Assembly (NCBI RefSeq): GCF_049310885.1
Contig: NZ_JBMDYO010000004.1
Span: forward strand, 199,328-263,327
Length of the DNA: 64,000 nt
Reading direction: 5' to 3'
DNA from: CAYZJV01 sp049310885
GTDB lineage: Bacteria; Spirochaetota; Spirochaetia; Sphaerochaetales; Sphaerochaetaceae
Part shown: positions 18,187-26,927 of the stretch, one piece after another
How the letters are laid out: each line of letters begins with the position of its first letter
Position numbering within the stretch: the stretch's first letter is position 1
Program-made: the position numbers and the translations under genes
The notes under the pieces: generated by a model
Database searches by the model: none
What the model saw: only the letters and a program-made list of their open reading frames with translations
What the model was told of the DNA's origin: nothing

Positions 18187-18801
18187 ATGAAAGTATTTTT
18201 CCATTTTTCTTTAAATGAATTTTCAAATACCTATCTAGTTGGACCAGAGGATGGTGGTGATGCAATCTTGATCGATCCAGGTCATATCGATATGGAACTT
18301 ATTGAGAGGATCGAAAAGAACAGGTTCAATATCGCACATGTCTTGCTTACCCATCGACACACATCACACACAAAGGGATTGGGAACCTTGGTGAAGATTT
18401 ATAGTCCCAAGGTATATGCTGGATCTCCGGGTGTCTATGATATTCCGGTCATAGAGGTAAAAGATCGTGAAATCATGGATCTCAGTGGAATAACTGTAGA
18501 AGCTATCCAAGTCCCAGGCCATACGATCGATTCTTTCGTATATAAGATTGGCAACTCCCTGTTCACCGGTGACGTGTTATACGCTGGAAGGATTGGCAAG
18601 ACAACCGGAGTTGTGGAAAAAGCTCTTTTACTCAAAGGAATAAAAAATCGACTTCTCACCTTGGATGAACGATTCCTCATTTTCCCTGGTCACGGAACCA
18701 TTTCCGCACTTAAAATCGAAAAATTATTCAATCAAGAGTTGATCGACGCCATGTCCAGTGACGATTTAGCTCAACTGAGTCATCCTAGCGTGCTTACCTG
18801 A
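18187..18801 (+). CDS. Metallo-beta-lactamase-fold hydrolase (glyoxalase II-like) with altered metal motif
   Basis: The 204-residue protein has the full fold of a small glyoxalase II/YcbL-type hydrolase: THRHTSH at 55-61, GHT with H112, FTGD with D129 and FPGHGT with H169. The usual motif is HxHxDH, but here the Asp is Ser60. That Asp normally binds the second metal and positions the nucleophilic water, so the enzyme may bind one metal or have changed chemistry. The ATG at 18187 is five bases after the pentapeptide gene stop. Its end overlaps the convergent rluA-like gene by eight bases. The substrate is unknown. Confidence 0.85.
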   Translation: MKVFFHFSLNEFSNTYLVGPEDGGDAILIDPGHIDMELIERIEKNRFNIAHVLLTHRHTSHTKGLGTLVKIYSPKVYAGSPGVYDIPVIEVKDREIMDLSGITVEAIQVPGHTIDSFVYKIGNSLFTGDVLYAGRIGKTTGVVEKALLLKGIKNRLLTLDERFLIFPGHGTISALKIEKLFNQELIDAMSSDDLAQLSHPSVLT

Positions 18802-19771
18802 CCTGCTTTTCATCTTTCGCACGGATTACATCTTTGAAGCGTTGTGGCATAGGAGCACGGAATCGTAGTCGAATTCCGGTTAAGGGATGACTGAGCTCCA
18901 ACGAGAATGCATGTAACATCATCGTATAGCTTTCGTTATTCCGTCTTCCATAGATCGGATCTCCCATAATAGGACATCCAATATGCGATAAATGAACTCG
19001 TATCTGGTGGGTTCTTCCGGTGTGGAGCCTGACTCTAACCAACGCCATATCAGACCATTGGCGAAGTACAAGGTAATCTGTCTTCGCATGTTTCCCTTCA
19101 CCCTCTTTTCCTACGATAAAGCGTTTCCTGTTGCGCGGATCACGGACTATCGTAGTCTCCAGATGACCTCTGCGGCTAGGCATTCGACCATGGACAAGAA
19201 CTATATAATATTTTTCTATTGACCTCTCTTTGAATTGTGAGGAGAGATCTATGTGGGCGCTCCGATCCTTCGCGATGACCATAACGCCAGAAGTATCCTT
19301 ATCTAGACGATGTACAATTCCAGGTCTTATATCTGAAAATCCTGACAGATCCTCTTCATCATCATCTGTCTGGTCTTCACTGGTTGGCTTTGTAAAAAAA
19401 TGTTCACCATATCGATGGACAAGAGCATTAACCAAGGTGTGGTCCCAGTTCCCAGCCCCTGGATGCACGACAAGTGATTGTTGTTTGTCGATAACCAGCA
19501 TATGACCATCTTCATAGAGTATGGAGAGCGGAATATCCTGTGGTTCGATTTTATCAAACAATTCCTCTACCCAGTGGACCTCTACGGTATCGTTGGGTTT
19601 TATCGCTTTGCTTTTCTTCACTTGGTTTCCATTGATAAGGAATATTGTCCGACTATCGGTTGATGCAGCACGTGGAAATACATCGCTCAGGGAAGCCAGA
19701 TAACGATCGATACGCTGTCCGATTGTACCTTCTGGAACCACGATTGACACATGATGCTGTTTTGTCGCCAT
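18794..19771 (-). CDS. RluA/RluD-family pseudouridine synthase
   Basis: This enzyme converts uridine to pseudouridine in rRNA or tRNA. The 325-residue protein has an N-terminal S4 RNA-binding domain (about 14-75), then the catalytic domain with VHRLDKDTSGVM, whose Asp is the nucleophile, and the C-terminal HTGRTHQIRVHL block. It is close to RluD, which modifies 23S helix 69, but the target cannot be set from sequence alone. An acidic insert SEDQTDDDEEDLS lies before the catalytic motif. The start ATG shares one base with the stop of the small membrane-protein gene (TAATG), pointing to coupled translation. Confidence 0.93.
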   Translation of the reverse strand: MATKQHHVSIVVPEGTIGQRIDRYLASLSDVFPRAASTDSRTIFLINGNQVKKSKAIKPNDTVEVHWVEELFDKIEPQDIPLSILYEDGHMLVIDKQQSLVVHPGAGNWDHTLVNALVHRYGEHFFTKPTSEDQTDDDEEDLSGFSDIRPGIVHRLDKDTSGVMVIAKDRSAHIDLSSQFKERSIEKYYIVLVHGRMPSRRGHLETTIVRDPRNRKRFIVGKEGEGKHAKTDYLVLRQWSDMALVRVRLHTGRTHQIRVHLSHIGCPIMGDPIYGRRNNESYTMMLHAFSLELSHPLTGIRLRFRAPMPQRFKDVIRAKDEKQVR

Positions 19772-20088
19772 TAGTCCTGCATCTCCCCAATGATATAATC
19801 CGCAAGAGCTACCATGATCGAAAGACCTCCAGCAACCCCTAAAAGTGTGACGGTCTCTCTGAATGGATCCTGAGAGAGCTGCCCAGCACCGAAAGAGCGT
19901 GCTAGTGAATATGAAAGTGTCGTAAAACCAAAAGTAATCGGTAATGAGCCGAACATGAGTGTCTCCGCTCTTCTCAGTTTAATACTCCATTGGGGGAATT
20001 CGTCGACTGAATAGGGGGTATAGTCTGTAGCAAAAATTGGTTGTAGGCATACTAAAATAATGAGTAATATGAGTATACCCTTTTTCAT
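19771..20088 (-). CDS. Small exported or membrane protein, unknown function
   Basis: I do not recognise this 105-residue protein. It begins MKKGILILLIILVCLQPIFA, a clear signal peptide or signal anchor, and has one or two further hydrophobic stretches (about 50-70 and 83-97) separated by SQDPFRETVTLL. It would sit in the inner membrane or periplasm. I start at the ATG at 20088, which overlaps the yggS stop (ATGA); a longer reading lies wholly inside yggS. Its stop overlaps the rluA-like start (TAATG). This tight packing implies one transcript and co-translation. Confidence 0.75.
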   Translation of the reverse strand: MKKGILILLIILVCLQPIFATDYTPYSVDEFPQWSIKLRRAETLMFGSLPITFGFTTLSYSLARSFGAGQLSQDPFRETVTLLGVAGGLSIMVALADYIIGEMQD

Positions 20089-20774
20089 GTATAATCCCTT
20101 TGGCCAAAAATAGCGGACCCTATTCTGACAACAGTTGAACCCTCCAAGATTGCCCAACGGTAATCCTGACTCATTCCCATAGACAAGGTATCGAACGAGA
20201 GATGAGGATACGTGATTTTACTTTTCATAGCAATTTCGCGTAATGTGGCAAATGCGGTACGAACATCCATCTCATTGTCGGTTAGCGGTCCTATCGTCAT
20301 GAGTCCCTCTATACGAATACCCTCCAGTTCTTGGGCTTCATCAAGGAGAGAGAAATACTCTTTTTCGTCAGTAAAACCTGCTTTTGATTCTTCTCCACTC
20401 GTATTCCATTCCAAAAGAACGGGCATTACCTTTTTGACCTTTATCGCCTCCTTGCTTATTAAGCGAGCCAGACGAAGGGAATCCACCGAATCTATCGCAT
20501 CTACTGCTTGGACTGCTTTCTTTACTTTATTTGACTGTAAGTGTCCAATAAGATGAAGATTATAACCATGGTGTCCGGTAGGGAATTTATTGAGTATCTC
20601 CTGGACACGGTTCTCACCAAAGAGGAGTTGTCCACAAGAAATGGCCTCTTCGATCGCCGCATAGGGATGGGTCTTGGAGACCGCCATGAGTGAGACTCCA
20701 GAATCTCCTCCACGCTCCTTCTTTGCCATTTCAATCGATTCTATGATCGCTTGGATCCGCTCAGCCATACTCAT
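20085..20774 (-). CDS. YggS/PLPBP family pyridoxal-phosphate homeostasis protein
   Basis: Members bind pyridoxal 5'-phosphate and buffer vitamin B6 and amino-acid balance; no enzymatic activity is established. The 229-residue protein is the normal length. It shows the PLP lysine in LMAVSKTHP, then FGENRVQE, HLIGHLQSNK, the MTIGPL segment and the phosphate-binding LSMGMSQDY. I use the ATG at 20774 since GGAG lies 11 bases before it; an ATG two codons later is possible. It overlaps the preceding acetyltransferase gene by four bases. Confidence 0.92.
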   Translation of the reverse strand: MSMAERIQAIIESIEMAKKERGGDSGVSLMAVSKTHPYAAIEEAISCGQLLFGENRVQEILNKFPTGHHGYNLHLIGHLQSNKVKKAVQAVDAIDSVDSLRLARLISKEAIKVKKVMPVLLEWNTSGEESKAGFTDEKEYFSLLDEAQELEGIRIEGLMTIGPLTDNEMDVRTAFATLREIAMKSKITYPHLSFDTLSMGMSQDYRWAILEGSTVVRIGSAIFGQRDYT

Positions 20775-21364
20775 TTGCTTATCCGCTCCCCATTATCGAT
20801 GAAACTATCCGAAAAAGCGACATACATATATACATCCTGGTAACCAAGGAGATTCGACCGGTAATAATGACGAAGCGGTCCTGCCTCCAGTTCCATACCA
20901 GCTTTCTCCATCACCCTTCCAGATGCAGGATTCTGAGTAGAATGGCATGCCTCAAGTCTATGAAAACCAGCAATATCAAAGGCAAACCGAAGAACGGTTC
21001 GCAAAGCTTCTGTTGCGTATCCTTGATTCCAGACATCCTTGGCTAAACAATACCCTATCTCGCCTCGGTTGTCATGAAGGCTCGTTATTTCTATTCCCAT
21101 TGATCCTATTACACGTAGATCATCCCTTCTTTCTATCGCCCAGTGGAAATTCGGAGGATTTTCTGAATCTCTCACCCATCGCTTTATGATCTTCTCAGAT
21201 TCTTGAAGAGAGTCATGGGCTTCAAATCTCAGATATCGGGTAACATCGACATCGCTTGACCAAGAAAAGAGTGCCGCAGCATCGTCGTTTACAAATGGGC
21301 GCAAAATCAATCGTTTTGAGGTAATGATAGGAGAAGCTATACGTTTAATCTCGGTATCGATCAT
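20771..21364 (-). CDS. GNAT-family N-acetyltransferase (RimJ/RimL-like)
   Basis: The 197-residue protein starts TSKRLILRPF, the standard opening of the RimJ/RimL-like Acetyltransf_3 group. The acetyl-CoA-binding loop is near EIGYCLAKDVWNQGYATEAL, and the HRLEACHSTQNPASGRVMEK region is typical. It could acetylate a ribosomal protein N-terminus or a small molecule. I start at the ATG at 21364; an upstream TTG is less likely. It is first in the run to yggS, the small membrane protein and rluA. Confidence 0.88.
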   Translation of the reverse strand: MIDTEIKRIASPIITSKRLILRPFVNDDAAALFSWSSDVDVTRYLRFEAHDSLQESEKIIKRWVRDSENPPNFHWAIERRDDLRVIGSMGIEITSLHDNRGEIGYCLAKDVWNQGYATEALRTVLRFAFDIAGFHRLEACHSTQNPASGRVMEKAGMELEAGPLRHYYRSNLLGYQDVYMYVAFSDSFIDNGERISK

Positions 21365-21406
21365 GCCCAATCATGGAAAATCTTTGCTGTGATGTCAATA
21401 GAGACG

Positions 21407-21439
21407 AAAAAAAAGGAGAACAGGATAATACTGCTCTCC
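21407..21439 (-). terminator. Rho-independent terminator after tRNA-Val
   Basis: On the minus strand a 9-bp stem GGAGAGCAG/CTGTTCTCC (21439-21431 with 21423-21415, one G-U pair) with a 7-base loop is followed by eight T (21414-21407). It lies ten bases beyond the tRNA 3' end. Confidence 0.9.
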
Positions 21440-21448
21440 AATATATTC

Positions 21449-21520
21449 TGGGGGATGCGGGATTTGAACCCACGACAGCCTGCTTGTAAGGCAGGAGCTC
21501 TCCCACTGAGCTAACCCCCC
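21449..21520 (-). tRNA. tRNA-Val (anticodon UAC)
   Basis: Read on the minus strand this is a 72-base cloverleaf: acceptor GGGGGGT paired with ATCCCCC, D-arm GCTC/GAGC, anticodon stem CCTGC/GCAGG with loop CTTACAA giving anticodon TAC, T-arm GTGGG/CCCGC with TTCAAAT, and discriminator A. The CCA end is not encoded (AGA follows), so it must be added by nucleotidyltransferase. It has its own promoter and terminator. Confidence 0.96.
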
Positions 21521-21539
21521 GTTGATCATAACGAGACTG

Positions 21540-21569
21540 AAACTACCATAGACGCGGAGATTTTGTCAA
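21540..21569 (-). promoter_or_regulatory. Probable promoter of tRNA-Val
   Basis: On the minus strand a perfect -35 TTGACA (21569-21564), an 18-base spacer and a weak -10 TAGTTT (21545-21540) end about 20 bases before the mature tRNA 5' end. Confidence 0.5.
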
Positions 21570-21639
21570 CATGGTCAGATGTTGGTCTTTTAATTTTTAT
21601 GATATACTCTCGCCATAGTGAAGAAATCGGGAGGATTAT

Positions 21640-22929
21640 ATGGACTTTTCCCTATTGCATCCAGCCGACCAATTGGTCATGATCATGAATAGGATCTACA
21701 CGAGAGGAATGACCACCACCAGCGGAGGAAACCTCTCGATACGTGACAATTCTGGAGATGTTTGGATAACTCCTGCCGGTATCGACAAAGGTACTTTGAC
21801 GAGAGGAGATATCGTACGTGTGAGAAAGGACGGAACCGTAGAGGGAGAACATGCTCCCTCTTCTGAACTACCATTCCATATGGCGGTATATCGATCGAGA
21901 CCAGATCTTCATGCAGTGCTTCACGCGCATCCTCATGCCCTCGTAGCATTCTCTATTGTGCGCAAACTCCCCTCTCTTTCATTGTTTCCCTCAGTAGGAA
22001 GATCCTGCAAAGGAATATCACTTGCCGCTTATGATCTTCCCGGAAGTGATCGTCTTGGGGAGAAGATTGCCAATCAATTCGCCGCTGGAAGCGATATCGT
22101 TCTTTTGGAAAACCACGGATTGGTGATCGGTGGTGAATCTCTTTTCAGGGCATTCATGATATTTGAGACATTGGAGTCGAGCGCAAGGTTGGAAACGATA
22201 GCAAGAAGGCTTGGAACAGTTCGAGAGCTTAATCCTAGCCAATTGTCTCTCAGTGAAACAAGAAGCCACCTCACCATGGATGATATTGAATTCAATACCC
22301 GTTCTACCGAAGAGCTTGCCGCAAGACGGGATATGGTCACGCTGATTCAACGGTCTTACACACAAGGACTGTTCAATGCTACGAATGGAACCTACTCTGT
22401 CAGATTATCTGATGGATCGGTGCTGATTACTCCTTACAACAAGGACCGTGCCTACGTACAAGTCGAAGATATTGTGAGGGTGAAGGATGGAATGAAGGAG
22501 AGGGGAAAAACCCCTTCACGAGCTATTTTGCTGCATGAAAGAATATATAGCAGACATCCTGATATCAAAGCCATTTTAGTTGCCCATCCAATCCATCTCA
22601 TGGCATTTGCGGTTACCGATGCAGTATTCGATCCAAGGACCATCCCTGAAAGCTACATCCTGTTACGGGAAATTCAAAAGATACCATTCGAGACCATCTA
22701 TCAGGATATCGATAAGATTGCGGATCTCATCAATCAACGTACACCTGCCCTTCTAGTCGAAAATGATAGCATCATAACCACTGGAAATTCTCTATTGCAG
22801 GCTTTCGATAGACTTGAAGTTGCAGAAGCCACCGCTACAAGTCTTTACCTTTCCCATTCCATCGGAGATGTAGTACATATTAAAAAAGACCAGATCAAGG
22901 AATTAAATAAGGCTTTTGGACTCAATTGA
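21640..22929 (+). CDS. Tandem class II aldolase/adducin-domain protein with degenerate second domain
   Basis: The 429-residue protein is two class II aldolase domains in a row. Domain 1 (about 5-205) keeps the active-site set of fuculose- or ribulose-phosphate aldolases: TSGGNLSIR, E76 in PSSELPFH, HAHPH (95-99) as metal ligands, and H159 in ENHG. Domain 2 (about 225-425) has the same fold signatures (NATNGTYSVR, ITPYNKD), but the catalytic Glu becomes Ala (PSRAILL), the metal pair is reduced to AHPIH and the last ligand is lost (VENDSI). Domain 2 is therefore probably structural or regulatory. The start follows GGGAGG. The substrate is unknown. Confidence 0.85.
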   Translation: MDFSLLHPADQLVMIMNRIYTRGMTTTSGGNLSIRDNSGDVWITPAGIDKGTLTRGDIVRVRKDGTVEGEHAPSSELPFHMAVYRSRPDLHAVLHAHPHALVAFSIVRKLPSLSLFPSVGRSCKGISLAAYDLPGSDRLGEKIANQFAAGSDIVLLENHGLVIGGESLFRAFMIFETLESSARLETIARRLGTVRELNPSQLSLSETRSHLTMDDIEFNTRSTEELAARRDMVTLIQRSYTQGLFNATNGTYSVRLSDGSVLITPYNKDRAYVQVEDIVRVKDGMKERGKTPSRAILLHERIYSRHPDIKAILVAHPIHLMAFAVTDAVFDPRTIPESYILLREIQKIPFETIYQDIDKIADLINQRTPALLVENDSIITTGNSLLQAFDRLEVAEATATSLYLSHSIGDVVHIKKDQIKELNKAFGLN

Positions 22930-24792
22930 TCAGTCAATATCAAATAGGAAAAGGTGACTTTTTCGCTCTTTTACCTGCCATGCAAAGATCCCTTCATGTA
23001 GAGGAACCGTATCTTTAGATTTCCATTCCTTCATATGAGTTATATACAGGTGACGAAGATCAATCGAAATATCTTTTTCGGAATCGGATCTGTTTAGCAT
23101 GATGATCATTCCTTCAGATCGGTATATCCGTGAGAACACTACCGTAGTATCGTCGTACCATAAGGTATGCCAATCACCATATGCGAACAATGGTGAGTCT
23201 TTTCTCAAATTTCCCAATCTTCGGTAGAGATCGACAAAGCGTTGGTCCCATTTCCGCTTATTCCACTGCATGGGATACCGTGCACCTTCGTTGCTACCAA
23301 TAGTACCATCGAGTCCTATTTCATCGCCGTAGTATACACTCGGAACTCCAGGAAGAACAAACAACAGCATTACAATACCTTCATAAAGATTCCAATCGAA
23401 AATCCTTTTATGATTGTGAAGCCTCATAGTGTCGTGAGAGTCAATAAGATTGAATTGCCGGGGAATTAGCTGTTCCGGAATAGAAAGTAAGTGTTGTGCT
23501 ATAGCATCGGAGAGTTCTTTTCCGGTCAGAGCTCTCCCCGTTTCATCGGAATGTCCCCAATTACTCATTAAATAAGTATCCTGTTGCCCATACCACCTGC
23601 GTAATAATCTACCACTACCAAAGTAATTCATAGCAGAATCCCACTGGTCACCTTGGATATAGACAGACGCATCCTCCCATGCCTCTCCAATAATATAGGA
23701 TTGCTTATTAACTTCCTTTATGGCACTCCTGACCTCTTTCCAGATCTGATGACAAAATTGATCTTCCCCTCGCCTGCCAGTGTCGGTTCCCACATCAAAT
23801 CTCCATCCGTCTATGGAAAAAGGTGGTCGGAGGAATTTCCGCAAGACAGAGTCATTTCCTCTATACATGATATGTCGGAGTCTATCACTTGAATAATTCA
23901 GTTGGGGAAGCGTATGTACATTTTCCCAATAGATGAAGTTTCCAGCTTCATCCCGATAATAGAAGTCTGCTTCATGTGAATTGGGATCTTTTTGAGCCTT
24001 CTTAAACCAGGGATGTTCGATCCCACTATGGTTTATTGAAATATCTACTATTATTCTGATACCGGCGTTATGCAATTGTTCAGAAAGATGAGCCAAAGCC
24101 AGATCACCCCCAAGATGTTCATCAACATGAAAGAAATCGGTACAATCATATCGGTGGTTTGTTTTCGCGGAGAATATCGGATTCAGGTAAACCGCAGTAA
24201 TTCCCATATCGAGTAAATGATCTATTGATTGCGCAATCCCCTTAAGATCCCCATTGTAGAAATCAAGACACCATCCATCCTCATACGCCGGCGGTACTTC
24301 ATCCACGGATAATTCCCTTGTATGATGTCCATCAAATATATATTCACCGGTTCGTACGCCAAGGTCCGGATTCATACCAAGGAACCTGTCAGGAAAGATT
24401 TGGTAGAAAGTCGATCCTGGAACCCAATCATCGGTCTCTAGTTCTGTATCGACACCATACATAGTCGCAATGGAAGGATGAAAAGATAATAGGCCTTTTC
24501 TTGTAGCGAAAAACCATCCTTGTGGAGTTTCTAACTGGAAGGAAAAATACCAAATCCTCTCATTCGAAGGAGGCACGCTTGCTACAAATATTTTTCTTTT
24601 ACCGACCACATGCTGATTAGTCGGGAAGTGGTATGATTTACCATCCAATACGGAATGACAAACAACCCGAATTACAGGAGCATCATGGACCATTTTCAGA
24701 CGAACCTCTGTAGCTACCCCTTTCTGTACGGGGAAGGGCTGTATAAATTCGTCAGTAACCGAACATCTGATACTTCCAATCCAAGGTTCCAT
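22930..24792 (-). CDS. GH13 alpha-glycosidase (neopullulanase/cyclomaltodextrinase-like)
   Basis: The 620-residue protein has an N-terminal beta-sandwich (about 1-120, like CBM34) and a (beta/alpha)8 GH13 barrel. The four GH13 regions are seen: DISINHSG, GWRFDVG with the nucleophile Asp, IIGEAW with the acid/base Glu, and LIDSHDT. No signal peptide is present, so it is probably cytoplasmic and cuts short maltodextrins or cyclodextrins. It diverges from an amylosucrase-like gene, with candidate operators between, and ends directly against the aldolase gene tail to tail. Confidence 0.9.
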   Translation of the reverse strand: MEPWIGSIRCSVTDEFIQPFPVQKGVATEVRLKMVHDAPVIRVVCHSVLDGKSYHFPTNQHVVGKRKIFVASVPPSNERIWYFSFQLETPQGWFFATRKGLLSFHPSIATMYGVDTELETDDWVPGSTFYQIFPDRFLGMNPDLGVRTGEYIFDGHHTRELSVDEVPPAYEDGWCLDFYNGDLKGIAQSIDHLLDMGITAVYLNPIFSAKTNHRYDCTDFFHVDEHLGGDLALAHLSEQLHNAGIRIIVDISINHSGIEHPWFKKAQKDPNSHEADFYYRDEAGNFIYWENVHTLPQLNYSSDRLRHIMYRGNDSVLRKFLRPPFSIDGWRFDVGTDTGRRGEDQFCHQIWKEVRSAIKEVNKQSYIIGEAWEDASVYIQGDQWDSAMNYFGSGRLLRRWYGQQDTYLMSNWGHSDETGRALTGKELSDAIAQHLLSIPEQLIPRQFNLIDSHDTMRLHNHKRIFDWNLYEGIVMLLFVLPGVPSVYYGDEIGLDGTIGSNEGARYPMQWNKRKWDQRFVDLYRRLGNLRKDSPLFAYGDWHTLWYDDTTVVFSRIYRSEGMIIMLNRSDSEKDISIDLRHLYITHMKEWKSKDTVPLHEGIFAWQVKERKSHLFLFDID

Positions 24793-24819
24793 AAATCACC
24801 TATACCTAGTAAAAAGAAA

Positions 24820-24848
24820 TTGACCGGTCTAGAAAACCGGTTTAACAT
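24820..24848 (+). promoter_or_regulatory. Probable promoter of the amylosucrase-lacI operon
   Basis: TTGACC (24820-24825), a 17-base spacer and TAACAT (24843-24848) form a plausible sigma-70 promoter. It is interwoven with two ACCGGT-type elements, so a repressor bound there would block RNA polymerase. The leader to the start codon at 25022 would be about 165 bases. I see no strong hairpin or good small reading frame in it. Confidence 0.5.
24823..24843. promoter_or_regulatory. Candidate LacI-family operators (ACCGGT and AAACCGGTTT)
   Basis: A 6-bp palindrome ACCGGT (24823-24828) and a perfect 10-bp palindrome AAACCGGTTT (24834-24843) have centres 13 bases apart between two divergent GH13 genes. 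A-T-rich arms around a central CG are typical of LacI-family sites, and a LacI regulator is encoded just downstream of the amylosucrase-like gene. That this regulator binds here is inference. Confidence 0.55.
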
Positions 24849-25021
24849 AAGTATGGAAGATAGGATTTGAACAGTCAAGCGACCTTTCTTCGTTACGATT
24901 AATTTGGGGTCCAAGGGAATTTCTACGCTACATCTATATCTATCATCCCTATTGTCATAATCTTCCATTTCCTGCAAATATACAGGATGAAAGGAATCAC
25001 AAACGGAGCAAAAAAGTCGTA

Positions 25022-26926
25022 ATGAATCGTACAACCAAGTCGGCTGTAACCGAACAACACAAAGGTTTTCTCAAACGATTAGATAAGTTCGAACCCGAAC
25101 TACGTTCTCTCTTTAATTCTTTGTATGGGGAGAAAAGTTTTGGACGAGTATTGGATATGTTACGTCTGAAATGGTCCGCTAGACCCGATTCTATGTTGGA
25201 ACTCGATGAGGTACGAATAGCAAATCCTCATTGGTACCAGGATTCGGATATGATAGGCATGATGCTCTACGTGGATAACTTTTCCGACACCTTTGCCAGC
25301 ATGCCTGCGAAACTAGACTATCTTGAAGAACTCGGCGTCACTTATCTTCATGTCATGCCTGTTTTTTCCATGCCCGCATCATTGAATGACGGTGGCTATG
25401 CGGTAAGTGATTTTACCTCTATAGACGAGAGATTTGGAACAAATGAAGAATTTGACCGTTTCACCGAAGCATGCCATAGCCGCGGTATTAGTGTTTGTCT
25501 CGATTTCGTCCTTAACCATACTTCTGATGAGCATGCCTGGGCAATTGCTGCACGTGAAGGCGATCCTGAATTTTCATCACGATATTTCATATTCGAAGAT
25601 CGCACCATGCCCGATGCCTATGAAGCAACAGTAAATGAAGTTTTTCCGGTTTTAGCCCCAGGCAACTTCACCTACAATGCCCATATGGAGAGCTGGGTAC
25701 TCACAACCTTCAACCATTATCAATGGGATTTGGATTATAGAAATCCTATCGTATTCTTGGAAATGGCAAGTGCTCTTCTTCAAATGGCTAATCGAGGAGT
25801 GGATATCTTCCGTTTTGATGCCATCCCCTATATTTGGAAAGAATGGGGAACCAATTGTAGGAATCTGCCGCAAGTACATTCCATCGTTAGGATGTTCAGG
25901 ATTTTTTTGGAGATTGTAGCTCCAGGAGCGATCATCAAAGGTGAAGTCGTCATGGCTCCGAAGGATGTCGCTCCTTATTTCGGAACTGAAGAGGCTCCTG
26001 AATGCCATCTTCTTTACAATGTTACACTTATGGTCGATCTATGGAATAGCTTAGCGACACGAGATACAAGAATGCTAGGCTCTCTTGTTGAAGCCATCCC
26101 AGACAATATTCCCAGTGGAGCATGCTGGGTCAACTATGCAAGGTGCCACGATGATATCGGATGGGGTTTCAATGACCAGAAAGCTAGGGAACTCGGCTTT
26201 GATCCATTCCAGCATAAACGGTTTCTTATCAATTTTTACCTTGGAGCCTTCCCCGGTAGTTTCAGCCGAGGGGAACTTTATGAATCTGACCCGAAGACTT
26301 TGGATGCACGCAACTGCGGTACCTGTGCGTCTCTTTGTGGATTAGAAAAAGGCCTGCTTGAACGGGATGAATACCAACAGGAATTGGCAGTCAAAAGAAT
26401 CATACTATTGCATACCTTCTGTATGGCGGCGAATGGTATCCCTGTAATCTATAGTGGAGATGAAATTGGCCAATTAAACGACTATTCATATATCTATGAT
26501 ATGCATAAGGCACGTGATAGCAGGTATCTCCATCGACAAAAATTCGATTGGGCAGCTGCAAGCCGGAGAAACGATCTTAGTATTCCCGGTTCTCAGGTTT
26601 TCTGGAAGATCCACCGATTCATAAATATACGGAAAGGACAACGTCTGATGGGATCTTCAAACAAACTCACTACAATAGCGACAGATGATATTGGAGTGAT
26701 CTGTATGCTGGTAAATCCCCGACAAGCCTATCAGAGAGAGGATGCCCTCGTAGTCTTCGCGAATTTTACTGAATTTCAGAAAACAGTAACAATCGATACC
26801 TCCAGCTATGAGTTGTTACGGGATAATGCATGGACGGACCTAGCCCAAGGCAAGCATGTACGTCTTGCCGGTGACCCGATCATACTCGGTCCCTATGAAA
26901 TCCTACTCCTAACAAGGAGTACCTGA
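25022..26926 (+). CDS. Amylosucrase-like GH13 enzyme (sucrose-active)
   Basis: The 634-residue protein resembles Neisseria amylosucrase along its length: a helical N-terminal part, then MIGMMLYVDNF, DGGYAVSDF, LDFVLNHTSDEH, TFNHYQWDLDY, RFDAIPYIWKEWG with the nucleophile Asp, IKGEV with the acid/base Glu, and CHDDIGWGF. These enzymes split sucrose and either build alpha-glucan or release hexoses. The DRRMPD stretch of the Neisseria enzyme reads DRTMPD here, so product range may differ. No signal peptide is seen. The ribosome site is weak (GGAG about 14 bases upstream). A LacI regulator follows after one base. Confidence 0.88.
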   Translation: MNRTTKSAVTEQHKGFLKRLDKFEPELRSLFNSLYGEKSFGRVLDMLRLKWSARPDSMLELDEVRIANPHWYQDSDMIGMMLYVDNFSDTFASMPAKLDYLEELGVTYLHVMPVFSMPASLNDGGYAVSDFTSIDERFGTNEEFDRFTEACHSRGISVCLDFVLNHTSDEHAWAIAAREGDPEFSSRYFIFEDRTMPDAYEATVNEVFPVLAPGNFTYNAHMESWVLTTFNHYQWDLDYRNPIVFLEMASALLQMANRGVDIFRFDAIPYIWKEWGTNCRNLPQVHSIVRMFRIFLEIVAPGAIIKGEVVMAPKDVAPYFGTEEAPECHLLYNVTLMVDLWNSLATRDTRMLGSLVEAIPDNIPSGACWVNYARCHDDIGWGFNDQKARELGFDPFQHKRFLINFYLGAFPGSFSRGELYESDPKTLDARNCGTCASLCGLEKGLLERDEYQQELAVKRIILLHTFCMAANGIPVIYSGDEIGQLNDYSYIYDMHKARDSRYLHRQKFDWAAASRRNDLSIPGSQVFWKIHRFINIRKGQRLMGSSNKLTTIATDDIGVICMLVNPRQAYQREDALVVFANFTEFQKTVTIDTSSYELLRDNAWTDLAQGKHVRLAGDPIILGPYEILLLTRST

Positions 26927-26927
26927 G

